Shown one piece after another: positions 13,301 through 27,400 of a DNA stretch of 64,000 bases. Under the pieces are notes generated by a model, which ran no database searches, was not told the DNA's origin, and was given only the letters and a program-made list of their open reading frames with translations. Origin of the DNA: Hofstenia miamia. Lineage: Eukaryota > Xenacoelomorpha > Acoela > Hofsteniidae. Position 1 is the stretch's first letter, and each line of letters begins with the position of its first letter. Location of the stretch: contig CABFPE010000046.1 in the NCBI GenBank assembly GCA_900660155.1, positions 149,783 to 213,782 of the forward strand, written 5' to 3'. The position numbers were made by a program, and so were the translations under genes.

Positions 13301-16300
13301 ATAAATCATTGAATTTTTTGCAAAATGGGATTAGATTTTGTATAACTTGCAAATATATAGGTGCTTTATAATATTTTATTTTTTATGCGTTCCTATTAAG
13401 GCAAGTATATGAAGCGTCTACGATGTTGAATTTTAATGTGTACTCTACTGCATTCTGCAATAAAAATTGAATTATCTTTCAAGTAGCGAATCTGCAACTA
13501 GTGTTGGGCGTATTCCAACGTGATCCGTTCTTTCTTTCATACGGTTTTCTTGTGACTAATAAACTTGATGAATATTCGTTCTTTTTTCAAAAAAATTGTT
13601 TTAGATTTGAATGTATACTTTATGCACATTTTTTTCAATGCTTATTACAAATATCAACATAATTTCTTTACATTGTTTAATTGCGAGTAAAAAATAATTT
13701 GCTATTTGATCTAAAATCATAAGCAAGCTGATTTGAATTGTTTTAATGGAAACCATGAAGGCAAGTTACAAGTGAAATTTTAATTTTTCTTAAGATTTTT
13801 TTGAAATCGTTTTTCATGATAGCACTTTCCAGTCATCGTGTTTTATATAACATATTTGAAGGAACAGTGATCTGTACAATCTGCAGTAGGCAGAAACATT
13901 TGTTTGTACTGCCGTTTCATTTAGAAGATATACATTAACTCAATTATCTCTGTCTCTCCCTAGGCGATAGTTGTTTATAAATAAATGCTCCACTATACAG
14001 CAATAAGCTTTATTGATCTTACTCCAGTGTTTTCTTTATTCACGCTCACTTATTTCAGAAACGCCACCACAAAGTATACTGGCTTAAATTTCAAATCAAC
14101 GGGAAGTAATTATTATGATATGGTAGTTATGGAGTCCTTTCATTGGAAAAGAACTAATCATTTAAAAATGAATATTTATTAGCATTTTTGAAATTTTTAA
14201 TGTGCAAAACATTTTCGTCTTTTCTGAATTTCAGCAAGTTTATCAAAATTCATCTTGCAAAATGTGTCAGATAAAATCGCATCCAAAATTTTAAGAGCCG
14301 ATCTATTCCGATTCTGAAATTTGTAATGATTTATGAGGTGCTCCAAAAGCCCTTCGACACATGCACATGAGAACTAGACGTTTTAAGGCGCATTTTATTC
14401 AATGGGGAGCAGGGTTTTTTTTGGAAAAATTGGCTTTTATCTTATGAAAACCAGTAGCTATTTCATATAATATTTAGATTGTTAACTAAGAATATTTCGG
14501 TTGTTGCATTGTCATTGAATTTGGCTAATTATAGAGATCAATAACTTTTAATACTTCATCAATGAAATATTGTGGAGAATGTTAGTGCAAAGTCTTTTCT
14601 CCTGGATTAATTTAGGCTCCATGGGAGTGCTAAAGAGGTATATTTATTAAGGGAAATAACATTTTATGTGCGAAGCAGTAATCCTTTATCATTTTATGCT
14701 ACCATTGTAGCATGCTTTGACGCACGTTGACATTAATTTTAACCAATGCCAGTAGCACTTCATGCACACAATTCGAATTTCGAGGTATTGTAAATGCTAG
14801 AAATCGACTCTGTCGCTAAGGTCTAATGACTTTGTAACTAGCCTAGAATAGCTTATCATTTACGCTTGAGTTGGTTTAATATCGTTTTAGTTAAACAACA
14901 ATTGCTCAACAGAACATTTTTATTTTCAATTGAGTGTAAATACGTTAGGCGCTTATACGCAACAGTCTATTATTTTACAAACATGCGAATGACCAAAACA
15001 CAGTTCGGAACAATTTTCACTTAAAATGCGTAGTTTCATCAACTAATTAAATTGCTCAATGAAGCAGTCACTGGATTTTGTAATGCAAGCAATTCTCACA
15101 AATTATTTCATAGCGACTGCTTTTAAATATTTTTTATGAAAAGGGCTCCTGACAAATTCACGTAGTTCATTCAGCGAATGGACCATATCTTACAACTTGT
15201 AAAAAATGTTTACATCATTAACTTTTGCTCTTGTAGTTTGTAGAAAGTGTGATTTGATAATTCCTTCATGTGCGTTCCAAGAAAAATAGTTCGGTTAAAT
15301 TTATTCCACTAGGGTTACTTTTACGTAACAAACCGATTTGTACGCATTTTGAAAAAAAGTTCCAAGTCTTTAAAAAATATTGGAAGAATTTTACTTTGAT
15401 ACATCTATGGGGTAGGGCCTGCTTATTCATTGATCAAGAAATGTGCTAAAACATGTGCTTATGTCTGAATTACATGCAAATAAGAATTTTTTCAATAATC
15501 CGATTTTTGTAAAATATTTAAATTATTTCTATACCTATTGTTCAGATAATAATGCGGTCTAATGTCCATGGGGACAAAAACTACCCTGAAATATTTAGTT
15601 TTTTGAATACAATCTGTGTGAGTCCCGTCCATGCACGTCTGGACGCGACAGAGCCTAAATCTGGTTTGGATTATGATATTATGACGAAACCTGCACAAAG
15701 ATTCCTCAAATCAGCACTATCAATTTGGACTGTTCAGAAATGTGTTTTCAACATTATTTTGATGAAATAATCAAATAGGGCTTAAAGTTTTTAAATTTCT
15801 AGATTTTGTTTGGAGATTTTCTAGTTGATCTCAATTTAATTTACGCTTTATAATGCTTAGTCAATAACAACTGTAATAGATTCTGAATCATACTTTATTT
15901 GGGTTTGTTTAGAGTTTCAAACGATTCCACGTTTCTTAGCGGTGTTCAATGATGTTTTGTATTTTACTTCACCCAATATTTCTTCCATTTATCGTGTACA
16001 TCCGCTTTCTATGGTAGATCTTGGAGAACAAAGTTTTCAAATAAAAGTTTTGCCTTCTATTTACCCTGGCATAGGTGCCATAGTTTTGGCTCAAAATGGA
16101 CGACAAGGAACACCTTCAGGTAACTATTCTCTCTATTACTTTCAAGTATTCTTAGCTGCATTTTATGCTTGTTCAACTGTTTAATAAATGCAATTTCTTT
16201 AGCACCGCTTCAATTTACCGTTTTCATGGCCATTGATTTTAGTAAAAAAATATTTCTACACGTCGAGTTTACGCTTGTTCATTTGGCGAAATGTGAATTT

Positions 16301-19300
16301 ATTCAGAGTGGTTTTGCCTTCTTGATGCATGAGTTTAAGTTGAAGTCTTCATCATATTAAAGGAGTGTCAATCCGCCTTTAAATTGTAGCCATCCAATAC
16401 CAGTATCTTGCTCAAGTTCTTATCGCAAACTTGTCTTACACTCTTTGCTTTAGAATGGCATTTATTGTTGAAAAATATAATTAACTGACTCTAGTCAAAT
16501 AAATATAATCGTTCAATTGCGTTGTCGATCCGAGTATAACCGAGTATAACTTAATCTTTGTTTGGATGCCATCCCTGGGCTTGTGGTATAAAGTAAGAAT
16601 ATTGAAGTAAGAATTTACAGTAAGTTTTTGCATTTGCGGGCTTAGAAAAAGTTTTGGAATTGCGATTGTCCAAAGCTATTCCAAGTACAAGTTTTATAAT
16701 ATGCAGATTTCTGATGAATTTTGCAATTGCAAACATTTTATTTTACAATGGAAAAATGTAGGAGTCAATTGTTAAAATCTACAACAAACTTAAAATAAGT
16801 TCATTTTCTCTGCAATTAAAATGAGTTTTCATAATTTCGTACAGGGTGATTTCAAGCTGCATAATACAAAAAATTTCCTTAAGCAAAGATTTTTTTGTGT
16901 ATAGTACATAAAATTTAGAAGTGTTATTAGTTTTGGACACGATATGCATAGAACCTCAAGTTTTAGCCTAAAGCGAATTTCAGTGACTCAAATTCCAGTG
17001 TCAGTGGTAAAGTCGTTCTGTGCATACTAAATAAGATTTGATTGTTTTATTAGAAGGTAATACAAATACAAACATGTATTAAACACTAAATATTGAGAAA
17101 TTTAATACTCAGACATGATCTAATCGTTCTTGATTTCTTAATAATAAAGTTTTGTTCTTTTGGTTTGTGCTTTAAGACTTAAAAGCAAACATTTTTCTTG
17201 CTTATCTATGTTTTTAATGTGAACGTTATTCATTTGATTAAAGTTTGCATGTTAATTTTATGTAATAAAAGAAGTTAGTACAAACTTATTCACTTATGAT
17301 TCGTCCATTATTATTTTTAAAATATACACTTCGAAATATATTTTAAAAAATCATTGCAATTTACTTGGTATAAAAGTTAAATTTTTCGTGAATTTGAGGT
17401 TAACGTAGATCCAATATTAAAAATTATTTATTAGTTACCTAAATTTCAATAGCTTTTGTAACAATGTTTTCCTATGTACGTTGTTTGGAAATTCAGATGT
17501 AGGAATTTATGGTCAAAAACTTAAATAACACATTAAAATAAACTGAAATATATTTTTATGTTTAAAAATGTATAACATTCCTTTTGATCAAGTAGTTTTA
17601 GCCTTTTCTTACATAGCTTGCAGTGTTTCTGGTCGATTCACAATCACTGATCATTATATAAATTTTTCCAAGTGGAAATCATGATGTCTTTTATGATAAT
17701 TAGGCGATTGGGGAATTTAGTCGTTATCTTGTACCTTTCAGTTCAAGTAAAACCTTTTTAAAAACGAAACAACCCATTTATTTCATTTCATACCGTCCCT
17801 TAATTATATTTTTGAATGAAATGAGATTATTTGTTTATTTTTACGAAGGTATTTAATTGTTTATTGCTGTTAGTCTTAATAATAGGTAGTTATAATAAAA
17901 GTATTTTGTCTGGTATCAAAATTTGTTAGTATTTTAGCACCAATATTAAAATTTGCGACAGGTTAGCGGTAGTTGCGTTTGTTCAATGCTTCAATGAATT
18001 TCAACAGAAGGTAATGCAATGTCGGATTTGGAATCAAAATCTAAACCAGTGGTTCTTAGGCTTGCTTGATAGGTTCACTTTTTTCCAATTGTCAAAGTCT
18101 CATTCACCCCCTCATTTCCAAAATATTAATGATCCCTGTAGGTGGCTATTATGGATTTACAATATTCGGCCCAGGGCTTCTCCAATAAGCATTTCCTCCA
18201 ATTCACCCTCTTCAATCCCAATTAAACTCTGGGGTGAATGTCATCCTCAATCAAAACTGTTCTGAGATATCCTTACACTAAATGGTGATGTAGAAATTTC
18301 ATTTCTCAGATTCTTGTAGTTCAATTGAAATCTATTTCTAAAGATGATGGACGGTCTATGTTTTCAATAGTTTTTGTAAATTCCTCTTTTAGTTGAATCC
18401 AAGTGTAATGACGATAACAATGGTGGGTGTGAATCAATATGTTTACCAACTCCTGACTCTGCAACCTGTCGCTGCCCAATTGGCTACACGACGTACGCCG
18501 TCGGCCAATCGTGCTCTAAAAGTAAGATTTTAGCATTTCCTGCTTTTCAATGTATGTTGCCATTAATATCGAATAAATCATGTAATTCATACTTGAAAAC
18601 AAATCTTGTTCAAAGATTTTTTCATTTGGCTCAACTAGCAAACTTTTCTACGTCTCCAAGAAATTGACAAAAAATTTCTTGAATCAGTAAATTAAAGTAG
18701 CAAATATTAATCCATTAATCCAATCCACCCGGCCTCACTTATTTAGCCAATCAGTATTCAGATCTGATGTCATTACAGCGCATTACTGCCCTCCTATATA
18801 AAAACCCCTCATCTGCAAATTAGTAAATGACATTTTGCATATTTCTAGACAATGTTTATGTCAGTTAGGGTCATTATATGACAATGTTTCTTATGCAATT
18901 TTGTAGCATTTCATATAATGGAAAATATTCCGTAGTATTCAAAGCCACTCTAATCTTTGAAAAAATGTCAGACGAGCTAAAAAAGAATTACGTTGCAGTA
19001 AATTCAAGTTTCAGTTTAATTAGTATAGGGATTGTAGGATTGAGTGTTCTAACCTTAGAATCTTTATTTGGTCGTACAAAGTTAAACCACAGATGTTTAG
19101 CACCTACGAAATCTATCCTCTTTGCAGTCGGAAGCTCTATATACCGCAAACACATTGGATTGCCAGGGGATCCGGATATGATTTTTAGTAGCAAAGAAAC
19201 TATCACCGCTATTGCCTCAACATTGTTTGATAAAAATATCATTTACTTCGCAAGCATGTTTGGTGGAACGATCTCAATGTTCAATCTAACTGACACGTCA

Positions 19301-21363
19301 AAAACAAAAGTAAGTCCACGCATATTTATAAATAAAGTTTCATAAATTTATGATTTATGCATAATTTGAAATATTTTTTTGAGTCTAAGATTTTTATATA
19401 AGGGGAGTTCAACTAGCGTGCTCGACAAAATGATTGGAACTCCTGCAAGTAGTTATTATATTGCGCAAACTTTATCTTGTACTGTACAAGTTTTACATCA
19501 ATGTGGATGTTTGCTCAAGTCTAATTTTATTGCATGTAACTTCCCACAATGCGCGAAGTTTTATCAACAACTACGCAAAACTTTTGTGTATCTCTAAAGG
19601 CAAGTGATAGACTTTGTTAGCTGAGTAAAAATTGTACATGTAATTTGCAAATATAAAAATACAAATTTTATTAATGTCCGTAATTTGTTGCAACTTTGCT
19701 ACGCCATGATAATTTGATTTGAGATTATTCCTGATTAACCTAAAGCTCTACTTATGCTAAGGGAAAGAATTATTCCAACGACAAGTTCAGGGTAACCTCC
19801 CATAGTATCAAATGTTGTGAAACGGATAAAGGTAGAACTGTCTAAAGCAAACCAATTACAAAAGAACTAGTGAATGGTTACAGATTTTGGAGTGAGGTCT
19901 ATATAATATTTATTGTAATCATTTTCAACAAGCACATGTATATGGATTGAGGGCAACCAGACTATTCCTCGAATTCGACAATTTTCTTATACCAACCTGA
20001 GCTTTACAATGCCATGACCTTAATCTGATGTAGAATATCTGAGTTCAGGGAAAGAACATTAATGAAACTAAGTTTACATTAAATTTGGTTTTTTCAAGAT
20101 GTTACTATGCTTGTTGCTATTAAGATTATAATAAAATAATAGAATCTCCGATTAATGCGTGTAGTATTTTTCGTTAGTGCCCCTTTAAGTGATTTTTTAT
20201 ACTTTGTCCTAACGAATCAACGTATTTAGGTAATTGTTCAAGGATTGTCTGGGCCTCAATATATAGTAGTCGACTCAATGGCTAGAAATATTTATTACAC
20301 TTGCAAACATTCAAGAACGTTCGAGGTAGTTTCACATAATGGTTCATTCAGAACTGTTTTGTTCACATTTCCTGAAAACGAGGTTCCCAATGATCTTACA
20401 ATTCTCAGCGATTCATGTGAGTATAGTGTATTATGTAAAAATATTTAGGCTTGTATTTAATTTTGCTTAAGAAATATCAAATATTTTGTATTTTTCATAT
20501 CTAGTGACATGCTAGTTATGCCAATTTTGACGGATCAGCATGTAATTATACCTATATTAAAAAATGAATGTCATATGCTGTTACCATAATTTATATTAGT
20601 GGCCTGCTTAGGGGTTGTTTTAATAGTTAAATTTTGTGTGAGCATGAAATTATCTCACTATTTTATTGTTCAATCCTGGAGAATTGCAGATAGTTATAAT
20701 ATAAATAATGTTGATCATTGTCATTGCTTTACTCTTCTTGACCTAATGAATTGACGTAGATAAGCAATTTATTAAATTGCCGTCGATGGTAATATCGGAC
20801 CTTTGGAGTAATACTTCTGTAATTGCGCTCTTCACTCCTGAATGCATTCAGGAAATATTGTTTATTCCATAGCGGTCAATCATCATTTCCATAAGTCGGC
20901 ATTTTACATATAATAATGATCTTAAATCCTTCGTACCACAGCATCAAATTTAGGAGAATTCCGTTTTCATGACGTTAAACTGTATCTATATACTGAAGTC
21001 TCGATTATTAATATACAAACTAGATTGATGTTAAGTGAAGAGGTTGTCAACGAGTCTACTTGTTATTCAAAAGTACTCTGTAATTTCTCTTGGATAGCCT
21101 ATCGAGAGCCCTCGAAACGTATCAGAAAAATCGACATAATTAGAGTGATTAAAAAATAGCAAAATATGACGCTATTCGTTGGATGGTAGTATGAAACATA
21201 CGCGAAGAAAATCCCATCATTATGAAAATCTTTGTGAAAAGGACAGACAATGCTCTGCGAAACTATAGCTTGTCGGGAGAATGATATATGACCAAAAAAT
21301 AAAGTTGTTGCTTGTAAATGTAGGGTAATGTAATGCAATATAATTGGCCAGTTTATATATATG

Positions 21364-21413
<50 letters not shown>

Positions 21414-24400
21414 GATTGTTTTCTTTAGGTTCTGAAAAAAAAATCTCTATCAAATCCAATGCAAAATCAAACGTCACCAAAATGTTATTTACAGTTACAG
21501 TTATATTTATTTTAACGACATTCCCTGATCAAATGCACTTCGCATTTTTTACAAATACATTGAAGAGACCTTTATGGGATTTTGATAGTGTGTATCAGAA
21601 AATAACTACCTTGCTGGTTCTGACAAACGTTGGAGTGAATTTCTTTGTATATCCTCTCACTAATTCTCATTTCAAGTCTTCCGCAATGAAGCTAATAAAA
21701 CATTCTTAATTATCATAATGGAGTTAGACAAAAGCCCTAAAATAATATTTGCATTTTTAAAATTTAGATCAAACCTTTAATTTTATTCCTTACAGATTTT
21801 GAAATGAATTAGTCACTCTAACATATATCATTCAATGTTTTTATGTATTAATGTATCAATTTCACAAAATCTAGTNTCAAGGGAGGATTTTTGATTGATA
21901 TATTTCTAGTAATATATTGATTTTAAATTACAGAAATTGACACACTTATTAGATTGCACCTCCTTGGTTTTATTAAAATTATTTAGGGGAAATATACATC
22001 GGAGTGACTGTTAAAAATTCTAATACAAAAGGTTTAATTAAAAAGTTCGCTATTGAGGGTCAATTTCCGCATACATTGGTAGAACTTCGAAATGCACCGT
22101 TGGGGCTGACTTCGCATTTATCGAATATTTATTGGATAGACTCTGAAAACATCAACTATTGTGATTTCAAAGATTGTAAAGTTAAGGTATGTATTATAAA
22201 GATTAGTTTTCAATTATATTGAACGTTTGTCATTTCTCTGATTATTTGCAGATTTGACAAGCCACTTCATAACTATTTATTCAAATGACTACTTAATTAC
22301 CAAAACCATTTTCACTCAGAATTATGTAACAACTAATTTATTTGTTGTGAAATATCATCAGACTTTTCAATGAGCCGAGGTGAGCCGATCTTAAGCACTG
22401 CATTCTATATGCAACAAGCCCAAAACGCGCCTTTTTCAGGCAATATTAGAGAATTTTAGTCCCAATATTCTTATTGTTTCATTTAATATAGGGGAGACAC
22501 GTGTACCTTTTGCATTTCTCAAGACACTTATGTGTACAGACTAACTTAGTACATGGATATATGTCCAAGAGTTAATAAATGTTCGTCCATAGCTATTTTT
22601 CAAACATATTGATTTTTATCATTGTAGAAACAAAAATTAGATTTCTACTACTATTATTATTTTTTGTTATGAAATAAACTTAGTTATTACTTTAATATAT
22701 GTTCTGCACTCATTAACTTCCTGTGCTGATTTTACAGTGTCATTCTAGTGCTACACAATGGGTAACACATTTATAGTGCCATATTGCCCTTACATTGTGG
22801 GATCGTTTCTATTCTACTTGGTTTAAGCTTTATTCCTTTAGCCTGTGTTTTATGAAAGTATTAGAAGTTACTGTTTTTCTATTTTACAGCTTTAAAGCTC
22901 AACTTTTATATACTTAGTTAGTGTTACAATCAGATTTGCTTTTCAATGCGCAAATAAAACTGTCTGGGGGTCATGGTATCCAGTCTCAAATATTTTGGGT
23001 ACCATTATCTCTCTTCAGATATATATGATGATGGCTATATTTTATCTAATTAAGTGTTGCTTCGGTACACATTGATGGTTAACATTAGTACAATAATACA
23101 ACTGAGATATTTTAAATTTGTGTTTGTTGAACCGAATTTTAAACAAGGGGGTCTTTGTACCCGTGTTTCCTCTACGTTTTCTGTTTCTTAGTCTTTTTTT
23201 AAATGTAAAAAAAATTGAGCGCAAGATATTTCAAGAACTTATCGAGCAAAAACGTATCTCGAACCAGCCGAGCAGAGTATTCTTAAAATAAAGCGAGCCG
23301 ATCGAGCTTTAAAGTTTCGACTCTTTCACAAGTCTGAATAGTGTTGAAAGTTATTAATATTGTAACTAGTATGTGAACTATTTAGTTTTTTTGGATATTT
23401 GACTGTTAATTCATTTGTTTTAGCAACTAAGCCCTTTGAACAACGGAATGAAATCAACTCTTATTACCGTAGATTCGTTTTTTATTTACGCCGTAGTCTC
23501 CAAAGGTGATGATGAAAACTTCATTCTGCAATACAATATTGACGACAAAGAAAAGTCTCCGGTGAAATTTCACTCCGTTTACAGGCCTTACACCGCAGTC
23601 GCAACTTACAACATTGATGATGTTTTAGGTAGACAATTACCTATACTAAACGATTTAATTCATTTATATCCATCTTGCTTGGATATCCGTTTTCTGGTTA
23701 TCCAGCTGCTCCAATATTAGTTTTTAGTTTGTTCCATTCATTTTTTGCCATCAAGGCGGCCCCTTTTAGATGAATAAATTCCACCAGTCTCGTTTACTGC
23801 TGACTATTCTATGCTTATTTCGCTTAATTTTCTGTGTTATTAAGAGCTAGATTTCATAGACATATACAATTTAGACTATCCGGCCTTTTCGAATTATCTG
23901 GCCAATTTTCCGAAGTCATCCATTCAGTATGGGCCGCATAATGTAGGATGTATTGATTATTCAACCCCCAACTGCCGTTGTTTTTGTCGACCTAAAAATT
24001 TTTTTGATTTATTAATTTTTAATTTCAAAATCAAACATTAAAAGCAATAAGTAATCCCAATCGATCTTTTCATGAACATTGCAAAATAGCAAATTAACCA
24101 ACATTAATTATTTTAACCCTCCGAACATCTCCAAAATTCAAAGCAGCAGCGCATAAAAAATGTCAAATATGCTTCTTATCCATTGAATTTTCGTGAAAAT
24201 ATATTTGATCACTGAACAGAAGCCACTTACAGCCCAGGCATGTACAATTAAATTCTGTTTAAGGCCAATTTTATTCCTTCTGAAACAAATGCTTTAAAAG
24301 AGGTGCTTCCAAATATGTCACGTTCTCTGTTCGTCGTCCCAAGAAACATTCAGTCGTTTTTAATCGGTCTTGGCCATCTGCTAATTTCCTCCTGATCCCC

Positions 24401-27400
24401 CCCTAAACTGGTATTGATTTTTTTCTCCCTCCAAGCGTCAATAAATCTCTGCTGTCTTTCCTCTTCGCTGATCCTTTCTCTCACTTTCCTTACTTATCCA
24501 TCTGCTCTGTAACTTCTAATCCTGTTCTTGCCTTCCTCCATTCTTCCAACATTCTCTTCCTGTAACCCCTCTCATCTGGCCTGCTTCTTCTGTAACACTC
24601 CAATGCTGTTCTGTTCTGCTCATCTGTCCACTTATGCCGTTGTCCATTGGTCTGTGTGGAGTCCGCCTGTTGTCCGGAGATTCTTCGCACCCTCTGACCA
24701 TTGAAGGCCTGCCGGGGACTGAGGGCCTTTGCTCTATCATGACTTCTCATCAATGTTATATTGTGTTTGATTTTGGACTCACATTCTCCTAGGAAGTTGC
24801 CAACCAAGGCTTTAGAGTGCTTCCTACCCTGTGAGCTAAGTCATCCAGTTTGCTAACCACGATCACAGTTGCTTAACCTCAGCTTACCAATCTGCGTCTC
24901 TACCAACTGGGCTACCTGCCCACATTATTATTATTATTATTATTTAAGGCGTTTGTTTTTAACAGATATTTACCACAATCCAACTGCAAGTGCACTTTTC
25001 ATGCTACCAAGACAGATTTCACCTACATGTATATGCAGAGATGACTAAGCATATACTTTTGTAAAATTTATAGCAAGAAATGATTTGAAATATTGTTTTT
25101 TTATAAAATAGAAGTATTTTGATTTAAATTTTAAAATAGCATTAAAATATTAAATAGCAAAAATAATGTTGAATTTCAATTAAGATGATGATGTATTCCA
25201 TTTGTCTATGTGAGTGGTGAAATATGGTGAGCATTGCATTTGAAAGAAATTAATTTCCTTGTATTGAAAAAGCAATTTTGAAATGTTGATGCTATGAAAG
25301 AAGCTGTATAATTTTTCTTAGTTTTTTTCAAAAATTAATTCCTCTCAAAGCTTTTATCTGGAGGAGTGCATTATCAATAATTTTTTTATAAATTCTAAAA
25401 AATCAATTGTTTATGTTATTATTTAAAAATAATATTAATTTTACGCTTTGAAAACTGCAATAGTTTATTTTAAATGTTAAATTCAGCCAGGCCACGTTAC
25501 CTGGTTTCGNTACTCGAGGTGGAGGTTGTTTATCAGGACGTATCCAGGGCTTTGTTCGTTTTTTGTTCAGATACAGACACCACTTTTCATCTTTTGTGAG
25601 TATTCTGGAAAGAAAAGACTGATGTTGCCTTGTGGCAGCTTGGTGTGGAAAATAGTGATGCCGAAATTGAAACTGGCTTTGTTTCTGATTATCGGTGAGG
25701 ATAAAAGTATGTGGCGGAACTGATTGTTTCTATCGACTTGGCAGTGCATCTAAAAAAAGAAAAATATAGATTTTACTTTGTATAATACGTGTTGTTGACG
25801 TTACTATGCAAGGTACACTCACGCACAATTGTTATTGATGTCTAACACGTACTAGGCATGCACTGTAAATAAGAAAACAATCAATATATTTCATGCGAAC
25901 GAACTTATTTGACAACATAATAGATCGATCTATGACAATTTTTGTGCATTGGATTGGATATGATCCACGGGAACCTAGGTTCCCTTTATCAAGCCATANT
26001 GATGATGTATTCCATTTGTCTATGTGAGTGGTGAAATATGGTGAGCATTGCATTTGAAAGAAATTAATTTCCTTGTATTGAAAAAGCAATTTTGAAATGT
26101 TGATGCTATGAAAGAAGCTGTATAATTTTTCTTAGTTTTTTTTCAAAAATTAATTCCTCTCAAAGCTTTTATCTGGAGGAGTGCATTATCAATAATTTTT
26201 TTATAAATTCTAAAAAATCAATTGTTTATGTTATTATTTAAAAATAATATTAATTTTACGCTTTGAAAACTGCAATAGTTTATTTTAAATGTTAAATTCA
26301 GCCAGGCCACGTTACCTGGTTTCGCTTATTTTCAAAAGTTGACTATAACAAGGCAAAGTACATTACGTTTAGTTCAATTTTTTGCTTTGACAAAATCAAT
26401 TTAAAATTGTTTTTTTAACGTTTTCCAAATTCTGCCTACAGATCTGACACGCCTGGTGAACAAAATACCTTTTACTGAGGGAATGGACTTACCTATTGAA
26501 TAGCCAACCATTTTTCATTATTTTAGTTTATTATAATTTAGAATCGGGGCATTGCAGGAAACACAACTGCTCACATCTTTGTGTTCGCTCGGTAGAAAGC
26601 AGCTCTGAATACAAATGTCTTTGCCCGTTATTATATGAAATGGCGGTTGGTTCTCAAACTAAATGTGTTCCAAAGGTGATTCTTGCATTTATATATATAT
26701 TAATGATTAAATTTATTTTGATTTTATTGTATTGTTATTTAATGGACACTTTATGTTCATAAACCTTTGCTCTTGCTTTAACTTAAAACCCTTATTTTAG
26801 ATTGCTGATGTTGGCGTATTTTCCTCTGGAGTTGCCTTGTATGCAATGGATCTTTCTGCGACTTATCACGTAACAAGTTTCTTGCTCAGTGTGGAAAGTG
26901 TTGTCTACTTTGACTATGATCCCATTGAACAAGAAATCTACTTCTTCAATTCAAGTTTTTTCCTTCTAGTGCAACCCATTTCAGGAATTGGAAAGCAGAG
27001 AATTGTAACACAAGTTCGGGGAAATCCAGTCACTGGCTTTGCCATTGATTTTTTGGGTTAGTTCTTTTTCATGATTTAATCCAATTGAATGTTTTACTTT
27101 TTAATAACATTTCTATTCATTCTGATATTAAACGAAAACAACAACTACTCTTTTCGAATGTTTTGACTGATCTTTCAAAATTCAGAATGACATCGGGTTC
27201 TTGATGTAGGGCTTCGAGTCAGGTTCGGGTTCAAATTAATATTAGCCACCATTCGATTTGAGAAAAATCCAAAATGTGAAGTATGTTTACTTTATCAGAA
27301 AATTACTGATAGTATTCATCATTTGAATGGTGAGAGATCGAAGTCGTTAAATATTGCGAATCAAAGCCTACATTCGGGTCGGGTTCGGGTAGTGAATATT

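Larger units (their letters stand above)
8016..15912 (+). other. LRP-like intron 3 (7.9 kb)
   Basis: Largest intron of the gene. It has no convincing exon: the flanking exons join in phase and in propeller order without anything between. Minus-strand frames at 8149-8433 and 8503-8799 have no recognised similarity. It holds a 53-bp tandem duplication, a perfect CRE-like palindrome and one member of an inverted repeat pair. Confidence 0.6.

Noticed and set aside
18988-19242. 84-codon minus-strand ORF
   Set aside because: Antisense shadow of the propeller 2 exon.
25526-25723. 65-codon ORF between the two N positions
   Set aside because: It lies in a segment of doubtful assembly; no domain recognised in any frame.
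26453-26501. Possible extra exon after an acag acceptor (DLTRLVNKIPFTEG)
   Set aside because: No GT donor restores the phase needed by EGF exon 26542, and exon 9 joins that exon directly in phase and in domain order.
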